From assembly GCF_000425125.1 (NCBI RefSeq), contig NZ_AULE01000024.1, positions 62,001-126,000 on the forward strand: DNA of 64,000 nt. The letters run 5' to 3'. Position 1 is the first letter of the stretch. Each line of letters starts with the position of its first letter. Shown here piece after piece: positions 9,196 to 18,338 of the stretch. The notes beneath the pieces were generated by a model, which saw only the letters and a program-made list of their open reading frames with translations, did no database searches and was not told where the DNA came from. This stretch comes from Paenibacillus taiwanensis DSM 18679 (GTDB taxonomy: Bacteria; Bacillota; Bacilli; Paenibacillales; Paenibacillaceae). The position numbers and the translations under genes were made by a program.

Positions 9196-9663
9196 ATGAT
9201 TGGAGGCGTAAGGCCGGAACTATCTCTACAGGAGTCTGCTCTGCTGCTTCGTGTTGAACTGCGGCGACTGCTTGCTGAGCATCAAATGACCTTTCAGCAA
9301 TGGGCTGTCGTACGAGAGATATATGCACAGGAAGTAATGCCTGAGGGAAACCGGAAGGGGTCTGTAGCTGCGATTGCCGCTAGATTGCAACTAAATCGTC
9401 CGACGATGGCACGTCTCGTGGAACAACTAAGACATGACGGTTGGATTGAACTTCTGCCTGATCCGCAGGATGAGCGTTCGCAGTGTATGATTCTGACTGC
9501 GCAATCTCGGAACAGTTATACGATGTGGCAAGCAGCAAGTACGGCAGTTGTTGAGGAGTCGTGGTCTACATACAGCAGACATGAGCAGCAATTATTGATG
9601 GAGTTGTTGTTGCGAATGGTGTACCAAATGGAACGAGAACAGGCTGTGCAGCTAGGCATTTAA
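9196..9663 (+). CDS. MarR family transcriptional regulator
   Basis: The 155-aa product has the winged-helix layout of MarR regulators. Helix-turn-helix residues at about 58-80 include AIAARLQLNRPTMARLVEQL, and the wing carries DPQDERSQ, the conserved DxR(S/D) turn. Flanking helices would form the dimer interface. The start has a GGGGGG site five bases upstream. It lies 69 bp after the PP2C gene on the same strand and may be cotranscribed. The MarR ligand and targets cannot be inferred. Confidence 0.88.
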   Translation: MIGGVRPELSLQESALLLRVELRRLLAEHQMTFQQWAVVREIYAQEVMPEGNRKGSVAAIAARLQLNRPTMARLVEQLRHDGWIELLPDPQDERSQCMILTAQSRNSYTMWQAASTAVVEESWSTYSRHEQQLLMELLLRMVYQMEREQAVQLGI

Positions 9664-9690
9664 TGGTGTATTCACATGGATTCGTAACAA

Positions 9691-9724
9691 ACACCCTACG
9701 ACAGATCGAGGCTGCGTAGGGTGT
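9691..9724. terminator. Hairpin between converging marR-like and msrAB genes
   Basis: A perfect 10-bp stem, ACACCCTACG (9691-9700) with 9715-9724, has a 14-nt loop and lies between converging genes. There is no pronounced T run on either side. Confidence 0.5.
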
Positions 9725-9758
9725 GTAGGTTATACGTTATACCTGATACGTGAGGAGT

Positions 9759-10727
9759 TTAAGCAAATATTGCCAGAAATTGTTCATATCCCGCTTCTTT
9801 TAGCTTGGAGACAGGGATAAAGCGGAGTGAAGCTGAGTTTATACAATAGCGCAATCCCTCTGGCCCAGGGCCATCATCAAATACATGGCCTAGATGGGAG
9901 TCGGCAAATCGACTGCGTACTTCCGTGCGGACCATTCCGTGTGACACATCCAGCTTCTCTTCCACATGAAAAGGGCGAAGCGGCTTGGTGAAGCTAGGCC
10001 AGCCACAACCGGAATCATATTTGTCCTTGGAACTGAACAGGGGCTCACCTGATACGATATCCACATAAATGCCTTCCTCTTTATGGTCCCACCATTCGTT
10101 CTGGAACGGTGGTTCGGTCCCGCTATTCTGTGTGACATGGTATTGCATGGAAGTCAGCTTATCTTTGAGGTCTGCTTTCTGCTCAGCGCTAACTCCCCAA
10201 TGCTTGGCCATAAAGGCATCACGGCCTGAGCCTGTCCGGTATCGTTTGTAATGTGCGTAGTTTTTTTTATGGTAATCTTGATGATATTCTTCTGCGAGGA
10301 AAAATTCCTTTGCAGGGACGATCTCCGTTGCAATAGGTTTATCAAACCTCCCACTTGCTTTCAGCTCCCGCTTCGATTGTTCCGCAAGTACTCGCTGCTC
10401 TTCGTTATGATAGAAAATAGCGGATCGATACGAGGAGCCCCGATCATAGAACTGACCGCCTGCGTCAGTAGGATCAATTTGCTGCCAAAATATATCAAGC
10501 AGTGCCTTATAAGGGAACACTTGAGGATCAAACGTAATCTGTACTGCTTCAGCATGTCCTGTAGTTTCGGAACAAACCTCTTTATACGTTGGTTGATCCG
10601 TATGACCTCCAGTATAACCAGACACGATACCGTATATGCCAGGCAACTGCTCAAATGGCGTTACCATACACCAAAAGCAGCCACCAGCAAATGTAGCTTT
10701 TTCCAGTTGTGGTGTTATATTGTCCAT
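9759..10727 (-). CDS. msrAB: Peptide methionine sulfoxide reductase MsrA-MsrB fusion
   Basis: This cytosolic repair enzyme reduces both methionine sulfoxide stereoisomers; the product is 322 aa. The N-terminal MsrA domain carries GGCFWCM with catalytic Cys17. The C-terminal MsrB domain carries DSGCGWPSF and [11 protein letters not shown], where the Cys of RYCIN is the usual catalytic residue. The paired CxxC zinc ligands of many MsrB proteins are absent: the place normally read as CxxCG is DIVSGEPLF. The frame is open to 10769, but GGAGG lies upstream of the ATG at 10727, so that start is used. Confidence 0.95.
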   Translation of the reverse strand: MDNITPQLEKATFAGGCFWCMVTPFEQLPGIYGIVSGYTGGHTDQPTYKEVCSETTGHAEAVQITFDPQVFPYKALLDIFWQQIDPTDAGGQFYDRGSSYRSAIFYHNEEQRVLAEQSKRELKASGRFDKPIATEIVPAKEFFLAEEYHQDYHKKNYAHYKRYRTGSGRDAFMAKHWGVSAEQKADLKDKLTSMQYHVTQNSGTEPPFQNEWWDHKEEGIYVDIVSGEPLFSSKDKYDSGCGWPSFTKPLRPFHVEEKLDVSHGMVRTEVRSRFADSHLGHVFDDGPGPEGLRYCINSASLRFIPVSKLKEAGYEQFLAIFA

Positions 10728-10831
10728 TTTGTCAACCTCCTTAATCGTACATGTATGTAGTGTAACCAATTATAACCACTACTTCAACGATGGGAAACAA
10801 CTAATAATTTGAAATGAAAAATATTTTAGCA

Positions 10832-10860
10832 TTGAAGTTATAAATAACTAGTGCTATTAT
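10832..10860 (+). promoter_or_regulatory. Promoter for the riboswitch-terC transcript
   Basis: TTGAAG (10832-10837) and TATTAT (10855-10860) are separated by 17 bp, immediately before the riboswitch. Confidence 0.6.
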
Positions 10861-10888
10861 AAGTTACACATCAAAACATGATAACTTC

Positions 10889-11014
10889 TTTAAGGGGAGT
10901 AGCAGGTACAGTAAAGTCGTCATTACGGGATACGCGGGCGCGATCCTCGGCTTTGCTGGCAACGATTTTTGTTGTTTGCGAGACCTTTGCCCACAACGGT
11001 GAAGGTCTTTTTAT
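10889..11014 (+). ncRNA. yybP-ykoY (manganese) riboswitch with terminator platform
   Basis: The leader shows the hallmark blocks of the yybP-ykoY aptamer in order: TAAGGGGAGTAGC, a GTCGTCATTACGGG arm, GGCTTTGCTGGCAACG, and GCGAGACCTTTGCC. The last block also forms one half of a terminator: AGACCTT (10981-10987) pairs with AAGGTCT (11002-11008), followed by a T run. Mn2+ binding to this class stabilises the aptamer and lets transcription continue. It lies 83 bp before a TerC family gene, a known target class for this riboswitch. It also accounts for most of the 10728-11096 gap. Confidence 0.94.
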
Positions 11015-11096
11015 TGATTAGTTTGCCGTTGCCTTGTGGGTAGCGGCTTTTTCATGTGATTATACCAGGGGTAAAGTTTTAGGAGGAGGAGTAGAA

Positions 11097-11777
11097 ATGG
11101 ACGTTCTATTTACAGCAGAGTTCTGGACAGCATTGATGTCGATCGTCATTATCGACCTTGTGCTTGCGGGCGATAACGCCATTGTGATCGGTTTGGCAGC
11201 ACGCAACTTGCCAAAGCAAGATCAAACAAAAGTGATTATTTGGGGAACAATCGGTGCAGTTCTCATTCGGATTGCCGCGACGATGGGGGTCGTGTATTTG
11301 TTAAAAATACCTGGTCTCCTTATCGTAGGTGGCCTGCTTCTTATTTGGATAGCGATCAAGCTGCTCGTTGAAGAGAAGGAACATGATGTCAAGTCAGGTA
11401 CTAGTATATGGGCAGCAATCCGTACTATTATTATTGCCGATGCGGCAATGGGACTCGATAACGTGCTTGCTGTCGCTGGTGCAGCTCATGGCAGTATTAT
11501 GCTAGTTGTACTTGGTCTGACGATTTCCGTTCCGATTGTAGTTTGGGGCAGTACAGTTGTACTCAAATTGATCGAGCGTTTCCCTTGGATTATTATGATC
11601 GGTTCTGCGGTATTAGGTTGGACGGCTGCGAAAATGTTTGTTGGTGAAGCATTCCTGAAAGATTTCTTTGTTAACCCTGTCATTAAATACGGCTTTGAGG
11701 CTGTTGTTATTGCCTTTGTGCTCGTAGTTGGTATCCTTGTAAAGAAGAAGCGTACGCAAGAAAAGGCAGCGGTGTAG
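11097..11777 (+). CDS. TerC family integral membrane protein (YjbE-like)
   Basis: The product is 226 aa with about seven membrane segments. The acidic membrane motif VLAGDNAIVIG and its repeat in DAAMGLDNVLAV are diagnostic of TerC, where the buried Asp/Asn residues are thought to bind metal. Overall wording matches the YjbE subfamily. TerC proteins in Bacillus take part in manganese export or metallation of exported enzymes, which fits the Mn riboswitch just upstream. The frame is open from 11034 but AGGAGGAGG lies directly before the ATG at 11097. Confidence 0.93.
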   Translation: MDVLFTAEFWTALMSIVIIDLVLAGDNAIVIGLAARNLPKQDQTKVIIWGTIGAVLIRIAATMGVVYLLKIPGLLIVGGLLLIWIAIKLLVEEKEHDVKSGTSIWAAIRTIIIADAAMGLDNVLAVAGAAHGSIMLVVLGLTISVPIVVWGSTVVLKLIERFPWIIMIGSAVLGWTAAKMFVGEAFLKDFFVNPVIKYGFEAVVIAFVLVVGILVKKKRTQEKAAV

Positions 11778-11820
11778 GCAAGCAATAAGGCCAACAGAAG
11801 GCCGATTGACAATATAATGG

Positions 11821-11862
11821 AGCCGTGTACGAAGGTGGTTTACTTCATACACGGCTTTGTTG
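11821..11862 (+). terminator. Terminator after the terC-like gene
   Basis: AGCCGTGTA-C-GAAG (11821-11834) pairs with CTTC-A-TACACGGCT (11843-11856), with a single mismatch, followed by a short T-rich stretch. Confidence 0.75.
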
Positions 11863-12037
11863 CATTGCAGCTTGTTATTCGCTTGGCGTTACGATGAATA
11901 TAAATGTTGGAAGTAAATGGTAAAGAATGTGTGATGGCATGAATGAATTTGTTTAACATATGGAATAATGTATTCTTTTTTGAGCGCACACGATAAAATG
12001 AATGTAGAAATAGATCCCTCATCAAGGAGGCGTTGAC

Positions 12038-12907
12038 GTGTCGGAGAAGATGAATTTTATGATGAACGATACGCCAAGCAAAGGAGAAATTACAGTATTA
12101 TTTAGCGGACAATCGCAGACGGATAATGGTCATGATGTAGGTCCTGCTGTACTTGATTACCTATTGATTCATTGCGTTCAATCTGGTTACGGTCGGTTAA
12201 CGATGCGAGAGACGACTTACCATTTGGAGAAGGGCGACAGCTTTTTTATTTTTCCTGGCGAGCTGTTCCGATATGTAGCGGATGACACGGAGCCGTGGGC
12301 TTATCGGTGGATTGCATTGCGAGGCACACATATAGAAGGAATGCTGGCAAGTATCGGGATCGGACCTCATGCACCCGTTGTACATCCTGTCAGGACGGCG
12401 AGAGTAGCAGCGGCATTCAAGAAGGTACAATCTGCGCTCTGTGAAGGAGGAATTAGTGGTGATTTGGAGGCAGAGGCTTATGCTAGATTGGCGTTAGCTG
12501 AATTTAGCAGGGCGACGCATCTTGAACGGTTAGGGAATAAGGACGTGTGTTCTGACATCGAGCGGCAAGTGGAACAAGCGGTATGCTATATTACGCTGCG
12601 TTACTCTACACCAATTTCAATTGAAAGTTTAGCCCAGCAGTTCGGTTATCATCGAACGTATTTTTCTAAAATGTTTCACGAGATTACAGGGGAGTCTCCG
12701 ATCCAGCTTCTCATTAGGCTGCGGATGGAGCGAGCACGTACGCTTATAATGACTACGAAGCTTGCTGTAGAACAAGTGGCTGCCTCAGTAGGGTACAATG
12801 ATGCGTTGTACTTTTCAAAAATGTACAAACGTTGGTTTGGCATGTCGCCGTCCAGCTACCGCAAAACATATCAGCCTGCCATGCTACCAGTAATAAAAAT
12901 GGATTAG
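12038..12907 (+). CDS. AraC family transcriptional regulator with cupin sensor domain
   Basis: The 289-aa product starts with GTG, chosen because AAGGAGG (12024-12030) lies seven bases upstream. The first 150 residues or so look like an AraC-type cupin ligand-binding domain (YHLEKGDSFFIFPGEL). The last 100 hold two helix-turn-helices, with SIESLAQQFGYHRTYFSKMF as the first and FGMSPSSYRK at the end. Such regulators usually respond to a sugar. Its neighbours, terC and nhaC, give no clue to the ligand and it may act elsewhere. Confidence 0.9.
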   Translation: MSEKMNFMMNDTPSKGEITVLFSGQSQTDNGHDVGPAVLDYLLIHCVQSGYGRLTMRETTYHLEKGDSFFIFPGELFRYVADDTEPWAYRWIALRGTHIEGMLASIGIGPHAPVVHPVRTARVAAAFKKVQSALCEGGISGDLEAEAYARLALAEFSRATHLERLGNKDVCSDIERQVEQAVCYITLRYSTPISIESLAQQFGYHRTYFSKMFHEITGESPIQLLIRLRMERARTLIMTTKLAVEQVAASVGYNDALYFSKMYKRWFGMSPSSYRKTYQPAMLPVIKMD

Positions 12908-12990
12908 GTAAAGGCGCTAGACAAGCAAGAGTAATTTAAGGGGGGCATGATGTAGTAAGTGCAGCATTTTAATTTAAGATGATCGAATGT

Positions 12991-13030
12991 AACAATACAT
13001 ACCACCACACCAGTTGTGGTATGTATTGTT
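12991..13030. terminator. Long inverted repeat between araC-like and nhaC genes
   Basis: A 15-bp perfect stem (12991-13005 with 13016-13030) has a 10-nt loop and lies between converging genes. T runs are poor on both sides, so its strength as a terminator is uncertain. Confidence 0.5.
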
Positions 13031-13056
13031 GTTGAAATCACGTTTGAAATGCAAAA

Positions 13057-14466
13057 TCATTTTTCCTGCAATGTGTTACGTTTCAGTCCAGGAAGCAGCG
13101 CAAATGCGAATGTACAAACAGGCGAAATCCAAAGGAAAAAGGCATAAGGTGTATAATCGAGTACATTCATGCCTAATGCACTTGTCATCATGGCCCCACT
13201 CACACCCCAAGGGATAAGCGGATTAATGAGCGTACCGCAATCTTCCAATGTCCGTGATAGGGTCAGGCGAGGAATACCGCGCCGTTCATATTCCTCTTTA
13301 AACATTTGACCTGGCAGCAAGATGGACATATATTGTTCACCTGTCATTAAGTTCACACCGATTGAACTGAGACCGCTGGATACGACCAGTGATTCTTTTG
13401 ATTTTACAGGCGCAATTAAGCGGGTGAAAAGTGCTTGAATGACACCTCCATGCTGCAAAAGACCGCCAAAGGCAAACGCAATCCCAATGAGAGAAATCGA
13501 CCACATCATCGATTGCACGCCACCTCGGTTGACGATAGCGGCTACAGCTTCATTTTGGAATGTACCGTTATAACCTGCTTGCATCACTTGAAGCCATTCC
13601 CCAATATTCCAGTTATGCTGGACAAAGCCGGTTACGAGTAGACCTGCTGCAATTCCAGCTAGCATCGTTAATACGATCGGGACACGCTTTATTGCAGCGA
13701 TCATAACCATGACAAGCGGCAGAAGTGTAACGAGATGAATATGAAATGCAGCTTGTATGGCTTGTTTCATCACCACTAATTGATTCATGTCAGCGGAGTC
13801 CGAATGTCCCCATATAACAAATGCTGCACAAGCCATCAGAAAGGCAGGGACGGTTGTTTTAGTCATATTACGAATATGATCCGTCATTTTAACACCCGCT
13901 ACGGCTGAAGCAAAATTAGTTGTATCGGATAAAGGGGACATTTTATCCCCAAAGCATGCACCTGACACGACCGCGCCTGCAATGAGTGCAGGATTAAGAC
14001 CCATCGATGAAGCAATACCGACTAGAGCAACACCGAATGTACCTACTGTAGTAAGGGAGCTGCCTACACACATAGACACGACCACAGTAAGCAGCATGGC
14101 ACTTAGCGCAAACCATTCCGGCTGAAATAAGGAAGTACCGTACACAAGCAGAGTCGGCACTGTTCCACTCATCATCCATACTGCAATCAAAATTCCGATC
14201 AGGATGAGCAGCATGGCAGGCTGAATAGAGGAATGAAGTCCTTTAATAAGCGCTTGTTCTACTCGATCCCACCTTTGGCCAAATAACATGAGCAATATTC
14301 CAGTTGCGGCGGCAGCAATCAACAACGGCATATGTGGAGCTGCGCCCAAGCCTAATATCGTAAAGAAGATCCAAGTCATAACAACGATAAAAATAATGCT
14401 GCTTTGCCTAAATGTAACCGATTTTAGAGGTTGTTTTGTTTCCGTTTGGTGCTGTGAATCCATCAT
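13057..14466 (-). CDS. nhaC: Na+/H+ antiporter, NhaC family
   Basis: This polytopic membrane protein of about 469 aa has 11-12 hydrophobic segments and exchanges sodium (in some members malate or lactate) for protons. The segment GACFGDKMSPLSDTTNFAS at about 170-190 is the NhaC signature; another conserved stretch reads GVNLMTGEQYMSILLPG. Two adjacent ATGs (14466 and 14463) follow AGGAGAGG, and either fits. It lies downstream of the D-amino-acid set but behind a terminator-like hairpin at 14733-14785, so it is probably transcribed separately. Confidence 0.92.
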   Translation of the reverse strand: MMDSQHQTETKQPLKSVTFRQSSIIFIVVMTWIFFTILGLGAAPHMPLLIAAAATGILLMLFGQRWDRVEQALIKGLHSSIQPAMLLILIGILIAVWMMSGTVPTLLVYGTSLFQPEWFALSAMLLTVVVSMCVGSSLTTVGTFGVALVGIASSMGLNPALIAGAVVSGACFGDKMSPLSDTTNFASAVAGVKMTDHIRNMTKTTVPAFLMACAAFVIWGHSDSADMNQLVVMKQAIQAAFHIHLVTLLPLVMVMIAAIKRVPIVLTMLAGIAAGLLVTGFVQHNWNIGEWLQVMQAGYNGTFQNEAVAAIVNRGGVQSMMWSISLIGIAFAFGGLLQHGGVIQALFTRLIAPVKSKESLVVSSGLSSIGVNLMTGEQYMSILLPGQMFKEEYERRGIPRLTLSRTLEDCGTLINPLIPWGVSGAMMTSALGMNVLDYTPYAFFLWISPVCTFAFALLPGLKRNTLQEK

Positions 14467-14732
14467 GTCCTCTCCTTTATATGAACGCCCACTTAGCAGT
14501 GAGTCTGCAATGTACATACAACGAGCATTATTGTATAAAAGAGCAGCTGTATGTCCGAAATGCTTTCTCGCTTACACGCTTCTATGCTTTTGTGTGGCGA
14601 AGCATGAGATATGAATGTATTTAACATAACGCCAAACCTTAATTATGGTCAAATGGTATTATATTACACGATGGATAGTTTAAAAGGTGTGAGGTGGAAG
14701 ATGGGGGCCAACACGTCAATAAATAATCGAAA

Positions 14733-14785
14733 AGGCACCCGATTCGCTAGAACTGTAGAGAACAGTCTGCGGGAATCAGATGCCT
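14733..14785 (-). terminator. Nested hairpin ending the D-amino-acid gene set
   Basis: Three stacked arms are visible: AGGCA/TGCCT (14733-14737 with 14781-14785), GATTC/GAATC (14741-14745 with 14773-14777), and AGAACTGT/ACAGTCT (14749-14756 with 14762-14768). Read on the minus strand the structure is followed by CCTTTTCG. It occupies the 346-bp space between nhaC and ridA. Nothing else clear was seen there apart from unassigned promoter-like AT-rich sequence. Confidence 0.6.
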
Positions 14786-14812
14786 GATGACTAATCGCGT
14801 ATAAGTTTACAA

Positions 14813-15280
14813 TTATTCATCTGCTACTTCAACGATAATCTCAATCTCAACCGGTGTGTGGAACGGCAGGTCACTTGTACCGATCGCAGAGCGCGCATGA
14901 CGACCAGCATCACCAAATACTTCAATCAAAAGATTGGAGCCGCCATTGATAACGTAAGGCTGATCACCGAATCCAGGGGCGCTGTTCACAAAAGCAAGCA
15001 TCTTAACAACTTGTTTAACTTTGTCAAGCGAACCAATTTCTTTCTTAATAACGGCCAGTGCATTAATAATACATTGGCGCGCGGCTTCTTGCCCTTGCTC
15101 GATAGTGAGGTCAGAGCCTACTTTTCCTTCGTGAATAAGTACACCATCGACCCGACAGTCCATGCCAGAAGTATACACCAAATTACCTGTACGGCGACTC
15201 GGAATATAGGAGAATTTTGGCTCACCAACCTCCGGTAATGTAATGCCCAATTCTTTTAAGCGTGTTTCAATTTGTCCCAT
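14813..15280 (-). CDS. RidA/YjgF family enamine/imine deaminase
   Basis: The 155-aa product is slightly longer than classic RidA (about 130 aa) and matches the longer YjgF-like subgroup. The family segment VVKMLAFVNSAPGF and the Arg-containing HARSAIGTSDLPF are both present. RidA hydrolyses reactive 2-aminoacrylate and related imines released by PLP-dependent dehydratases. That is exactly the product expected from the dehydratase-like gene two positions upstream. The ATG at 15280 has AAAGGAG before it; the frame extends to 15322 without a better start. Confidence 0.9.
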   Translation of the reverse strand: MGQIETRLKELGITLPEVGEPKFSYIPSRRTGNLVYTSGMDCRVDGVLIHEGKVGSDLTIEQGQEAARQCIINALAVIKKEIGSLDKVKQVVKMLAFVNSAPGFGDQPYVINGGSNLLIEVFGDAGRHARSAIGTSDLPFHTPVEIEIIVEVADE

Positions 15281-15400
15281 GATGATGTCTCCTTTAAATA
15301 AAATAAAAAACGATGTGTTCATAACTTAATGCGGCATAACCTGTTGCATTGACCCCATACGAGAAATATCTCCTATAGGACGGCTAATATAGGTCTTGCT

Positions 15401-17044
15401 TTATGCCTGTGAATGAGCATGGTGTTGACAGCAGCCCTGCACTGAACTTGCAGCGCGCAGCATGGAACCTGCGTAGACATCACGGAATTGCCCGTGTTCC
15501 ATCGTCCATTGTCCGCTAACAAACACATGTGAAATCCCAGTCGGATATTGTCGTGGGTCCTCAAAAGTAGCCTGATCCTGGATCGTATCCGGGTTAAATA
15601 AGACGAGATCAGCAGCATAGCCAGGCACAAGCAGTCCACGCTTGCCAAGTCTAAAACGTGCAGCTGGGAATGAACTTACTTTCCTCACAGCATCCTCCAA
15701 GCTGATGAGCTTCCGCTCACGAACATATTTAGCAAACAGACGTGGGAACGTCCCGTACAGCCGTGGGTGTGGCTTACCAGTCTCACAGTGCAGACTATCT
15801 GAAGCGACCAGTGATTGCGAATAACGGATCACTTGCTCGATGTCATTATTATCCATGTGATAATATACAATCGTTATTTTTCCGCTCTCCTCAAGCAGCA
15901 AGTCCATCATTGCATCAATGGGATGAACCCCTCGAAGCTCAGCCACTTCAGCAATCGATTTGCCTTCAAGCATTTTGTTAGCTGCCGTCTGCAAGGCAGA
16001 AATTACGACACTGTGCCAGCCAGTGGAGGCGACCAGATTGTCCCAATCCTCTTGTTCTTCCGCTAACTCCTCATGCAGTTTTTTGCGAATGGCTGGCTGC
16101 TTGAGTGCTTCGAGTACACCTGCTAAACCACCTTCCAATATCCACGGTGGTAGCACAGTTGTCAGCGTAGTTGAGCCGGCATGATAAGGATAGACGTCAC
16201 AGGTGACGTCCATGCCGCGTGCCCGAGCTGACTCGATCCGCTCGAGTGCTTCAAGCACTTTGCCCCAATTGCTGCGTCCAGCAGCTTTTAGGTGACTGAC
16301 GTGAAGCGAGACACCCGATTGTTCGGCGATCCAAATGACTTCGTCAATGGAAGGCAGCAGGTGACGTCCTTCACCCCGAATGTGGGTGGAGAGCAGACCG
16401 CCATATTCGGCTACGACACGGCATAACTCAGCGATTTCGTGCTTGGTCGCATAGCTGCCTGGTGCGTACAGAAGGCCAATAGACAAGCCAATGGCGCCAG
16501 ATTCCATGCCCTCGCGGACGATGGCCTTCATAGCTTCCATTTCAACGTCTGTTGGTGGTCGGTTCTCGAAACCCATCACGCCGATCCGCAATGCGCCGTG
16601 TGCAACGTAGGTAGCCATATGCTCGGCTGGCCGACTGGCATGAATGGCATCCATAAATTGACCAACGGAGCGCCACGTCCACGGCTTATTTGTACTGCCG
16701 ATAACGGGTGTAATGTACTCGCGAAGCAGGTCTGCGCGCTCAGGGATAAACGGCGCCGGTGCAAGGCCGCAGTTGCCGACAATTTCGGCGGTGACACCTT
16801 GCTGCATCTTAATGCCGCTTTCTGGGTAATCCATAATCATCAGATCCGAGTGGCAATGGCCATCGATAAAGCCTGGTGCAAGCACATCACCGGAAGCATC
16901 CAGCACATGCCGTGCCTCCACGTCAATGGAGCCCGTTCCGCCGACATGGGTAATCCGTCCATCTTTGATGCCTAGTTCTCCCCAGTACCAGGGGTTTCCA
17001 CTGCCGTCCGCGATGCGGGCGTGCTTAATGATCGTGTCTAGCAT
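15401..17044 (-). CDS. N-acyl-D-amino-acid deacylase (D-aminoacylase)
   Basis: The 547-aa amidohydrolase releases a D-amino acid from its N-acyl derivative. The metal-binding His63-Cys-His65 pair lies in FIDGHCHSDL, and the GNCG motif (Cys92) matches the cysteine ligand of characterised D-aminoacylases. LHVSHLKAAG holds a further His, and the N-terminal TIIKHARIADGSG is typical of the family. The start has TAGGAGG nine bases upstream. It lies between the D-serine-dehydratase-like gene and ridA on the same strand, with intergenic gaps of 120-135 bp. Confidence 0.93.
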   Translation of the reverse strand: MLDTIIKHARIADGSGNPWYWGELGIKDGRITHVGGTGSIDVEARHVLDASGDVLAPGFIDGHCHSDLMIMDYPESGIKMQQGVTAEIVGNCGLAPAPFIPERADLLREYITPVIGSTNKPWTWRSVGQFMDAIHASRPAEHMATYVAHGALRIGVMGFENRPPTDVEMEAMKAIVREGMESGAIGLSIGLLYAPGSYATKHEIAELCRVVAEYGGLLSTHIRGEGRHLLPSIDEVIWIAEQSGVSLHVSHLKAAGRSNWGKVLEALERIESARARGMDVTCDVYPYHAGSTTLTTVLPPWILEGGLAGVLEALKQPAIRKKLHEELAEEQEDWDNLVASTGWHSVVISALQTAANKMLEGKSIAEVAELRGVHPIDAMMDLLLEESGKITIVYYHMDNNDIEQVIRYSQSLVASDSLHCETGKPHPRLYGTFPRLFAKYVRERKLISLEDAVRKVSSFPAARFRLGKRGLLVPGYAADLVLFNPDTIQDQATFEDPRQYPTGISHVFVSGQWTMEHGQFRDVYAGSMLRAASSVQGCCQHHAHSQA

Positions 17045-17179
17045 GATACATCCTCCTACACTTAGAAGTAATGAGTGCGATTACTAAACGGATATAAAAA
17101 GGGATACAATGGCTGCTCAGTGAAATGCTGCTTGAAAAGTGTAACAAAGGCATGAACATATAATGTTTACAGCTACTAA

Positions 17180-18334
17180 CTACCAGCTATGCCCTCTAGC
17201 GCTTATTTCGAGCTGCCGTGGTGGTTGATTTCCAACCAGCCACAATGAATTATATAAATTCAGCGAGCTGCAAATATGATTCGGTATAATGTGCAGTCGA
17301 TCACCGACTTGGAAGGTGTGACCTTCTTTCAGACGAATGACGCCATGTTCCTCAGACAGTCGTTCAAGTATCGCTTCCGGACTTTCTAAAATATGTCCAA
17401 AACCTTTCATATAAAGAGGGGCGGTATTCGGTTGTACGTCAGTGGCAAAGGCTTTGCTTCCCCCGTCAATGACGATCAAATCAGGATGCGGGCAGCTGAC
17501 TACTGTAGCTACGATAAGAGCTGCGCAATCGCGCTGTGCTGCAATACGAAAATGATATTGCATGCGATCATTAAAAATGTAGGTTCCCGGTCGAATCTCC
17601 GTTACACCTTTTACTGCCGCGGCATAAATGCCGGTCGGGGAGGAGCCGACGCTTACATCAACGATGTTATGGCCAGCTTCGCGTAATGTTTCGGCATGCT
17701 TGACCATAATCTGACCTTCCTCCAAACCTGCGGCTTTCAGGTCATCGGTGGCTTCACCGTTAAGCATAGCACCACGGAACGTGTAAATACCTGTCAACCG
17801 CAAATGTGTACACGCTGCGATAAACGATGCAACAGCTGTCAGATCGGATGCTCTGGCTCCAGAGCGTCGGAGTCCGGTATCGACTTCCAGTCGCACCTCC
17901 AGTGTAGTCTCTGCTTCTGCGGCCACCTGCTCCAGAATAGCAGCCCCCTCCTGACTGTCTACTCCAACGATGAGGCGGGCGTGTGTGGTTAAAGCTATTA
18001 TTCTTTTAATTTTAGAGGGGACGACGGTCGGATAAGCAATAAAGACGTCTTTAATGCCCCCATGCACCATAACCTCAGCTTCCGATACTTTAGCAACTGT
18101 AATACCAGTAGCTCCCCGGTCGATCTGCTTGTGTGCAAAATAAGGCATCTTATGTGTTTTGATGTGAGGGCGGAGCGCCACCCCGCACCGCTTGGCGGCT
18201 AACGCCATCGTATCTATGTTGCGATCTACGCGTCGTTCATCTACTAGGACGTATGGTGTTTCCGCTTCCGGAATATCTAGGGGCGGCGAGTCATTGCCAA
18301 CTAATTGCCCGTAGGTTTGCTTTTGTTCCGTCAT
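17180..18334 (-). CDS. PLP-dependent D-serine dehydratase / D-threonine aldolase-like enzyme
   Basis: The 384-aa product is a fold-type III (alanine-racemase-like) PLP enzyme of the DSD1/D-threonine-aldolase group. The PLP lysine is expected at Lys59 in RPHIKTHK. The C-terminal metal site reads IPNHICSSLN, an H-x-C pair as in eukaryotic-type D-serine dehydratases; D-threonine aldolases have H-x-D there. This favours D-serine or D-threonine dehydration to 2-aminoacrylate or its homologue. Its GGGGGA ribosome site overlaps the end of the regulator gene, four bases away, so the two are coupled. Confidence 0.87.
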   Translation of the reverse strand: MTEQKQTYGQLVGNDSPPLDIPEAETPYVLVDERRVDRNIDTMALAAKRCGVALRPHIKTHKMPYFAHKQIDRGATGITVAKVSEAEVMVHGGIKDVFIAYPTVVPSKIKRIIALTTHARLIVGVDSQEGAAILEQVAAEAETTLEVRLEVDTGLRRSGARASDLTAVASFIAACTHLRLTGIYTFRGAMLNGEATDDLKAAGLEEGQIMVKHAETLREAGHNIVDVSVGSSPTGIYAAAVKGVTEIRPGTYIFNDRMQYHFRIAAQRDCAALIVATVVSCPHPDLIVIDGGSKAFATDVQPNTAPLYMKGFGHILESPEAILERLSEEHGVIRLKEGHTFQVGDRLHIIPNHICSSLNLYNSLWLVGNQPPRQLEISARGHSW

Positions 18335-18338
18335 TCGT

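Noticed and set aside
10251..10760. 169-aa plus-strand frame opposite msrAB
   Set aside because: Antisense to the MsrA catalytic region; no start signal.
16439..16975. 178-aa plus-strand frame inside the D-aminoacylase gene
   Set aside because: Antisense to conserved catalytic sequence; no start signal.
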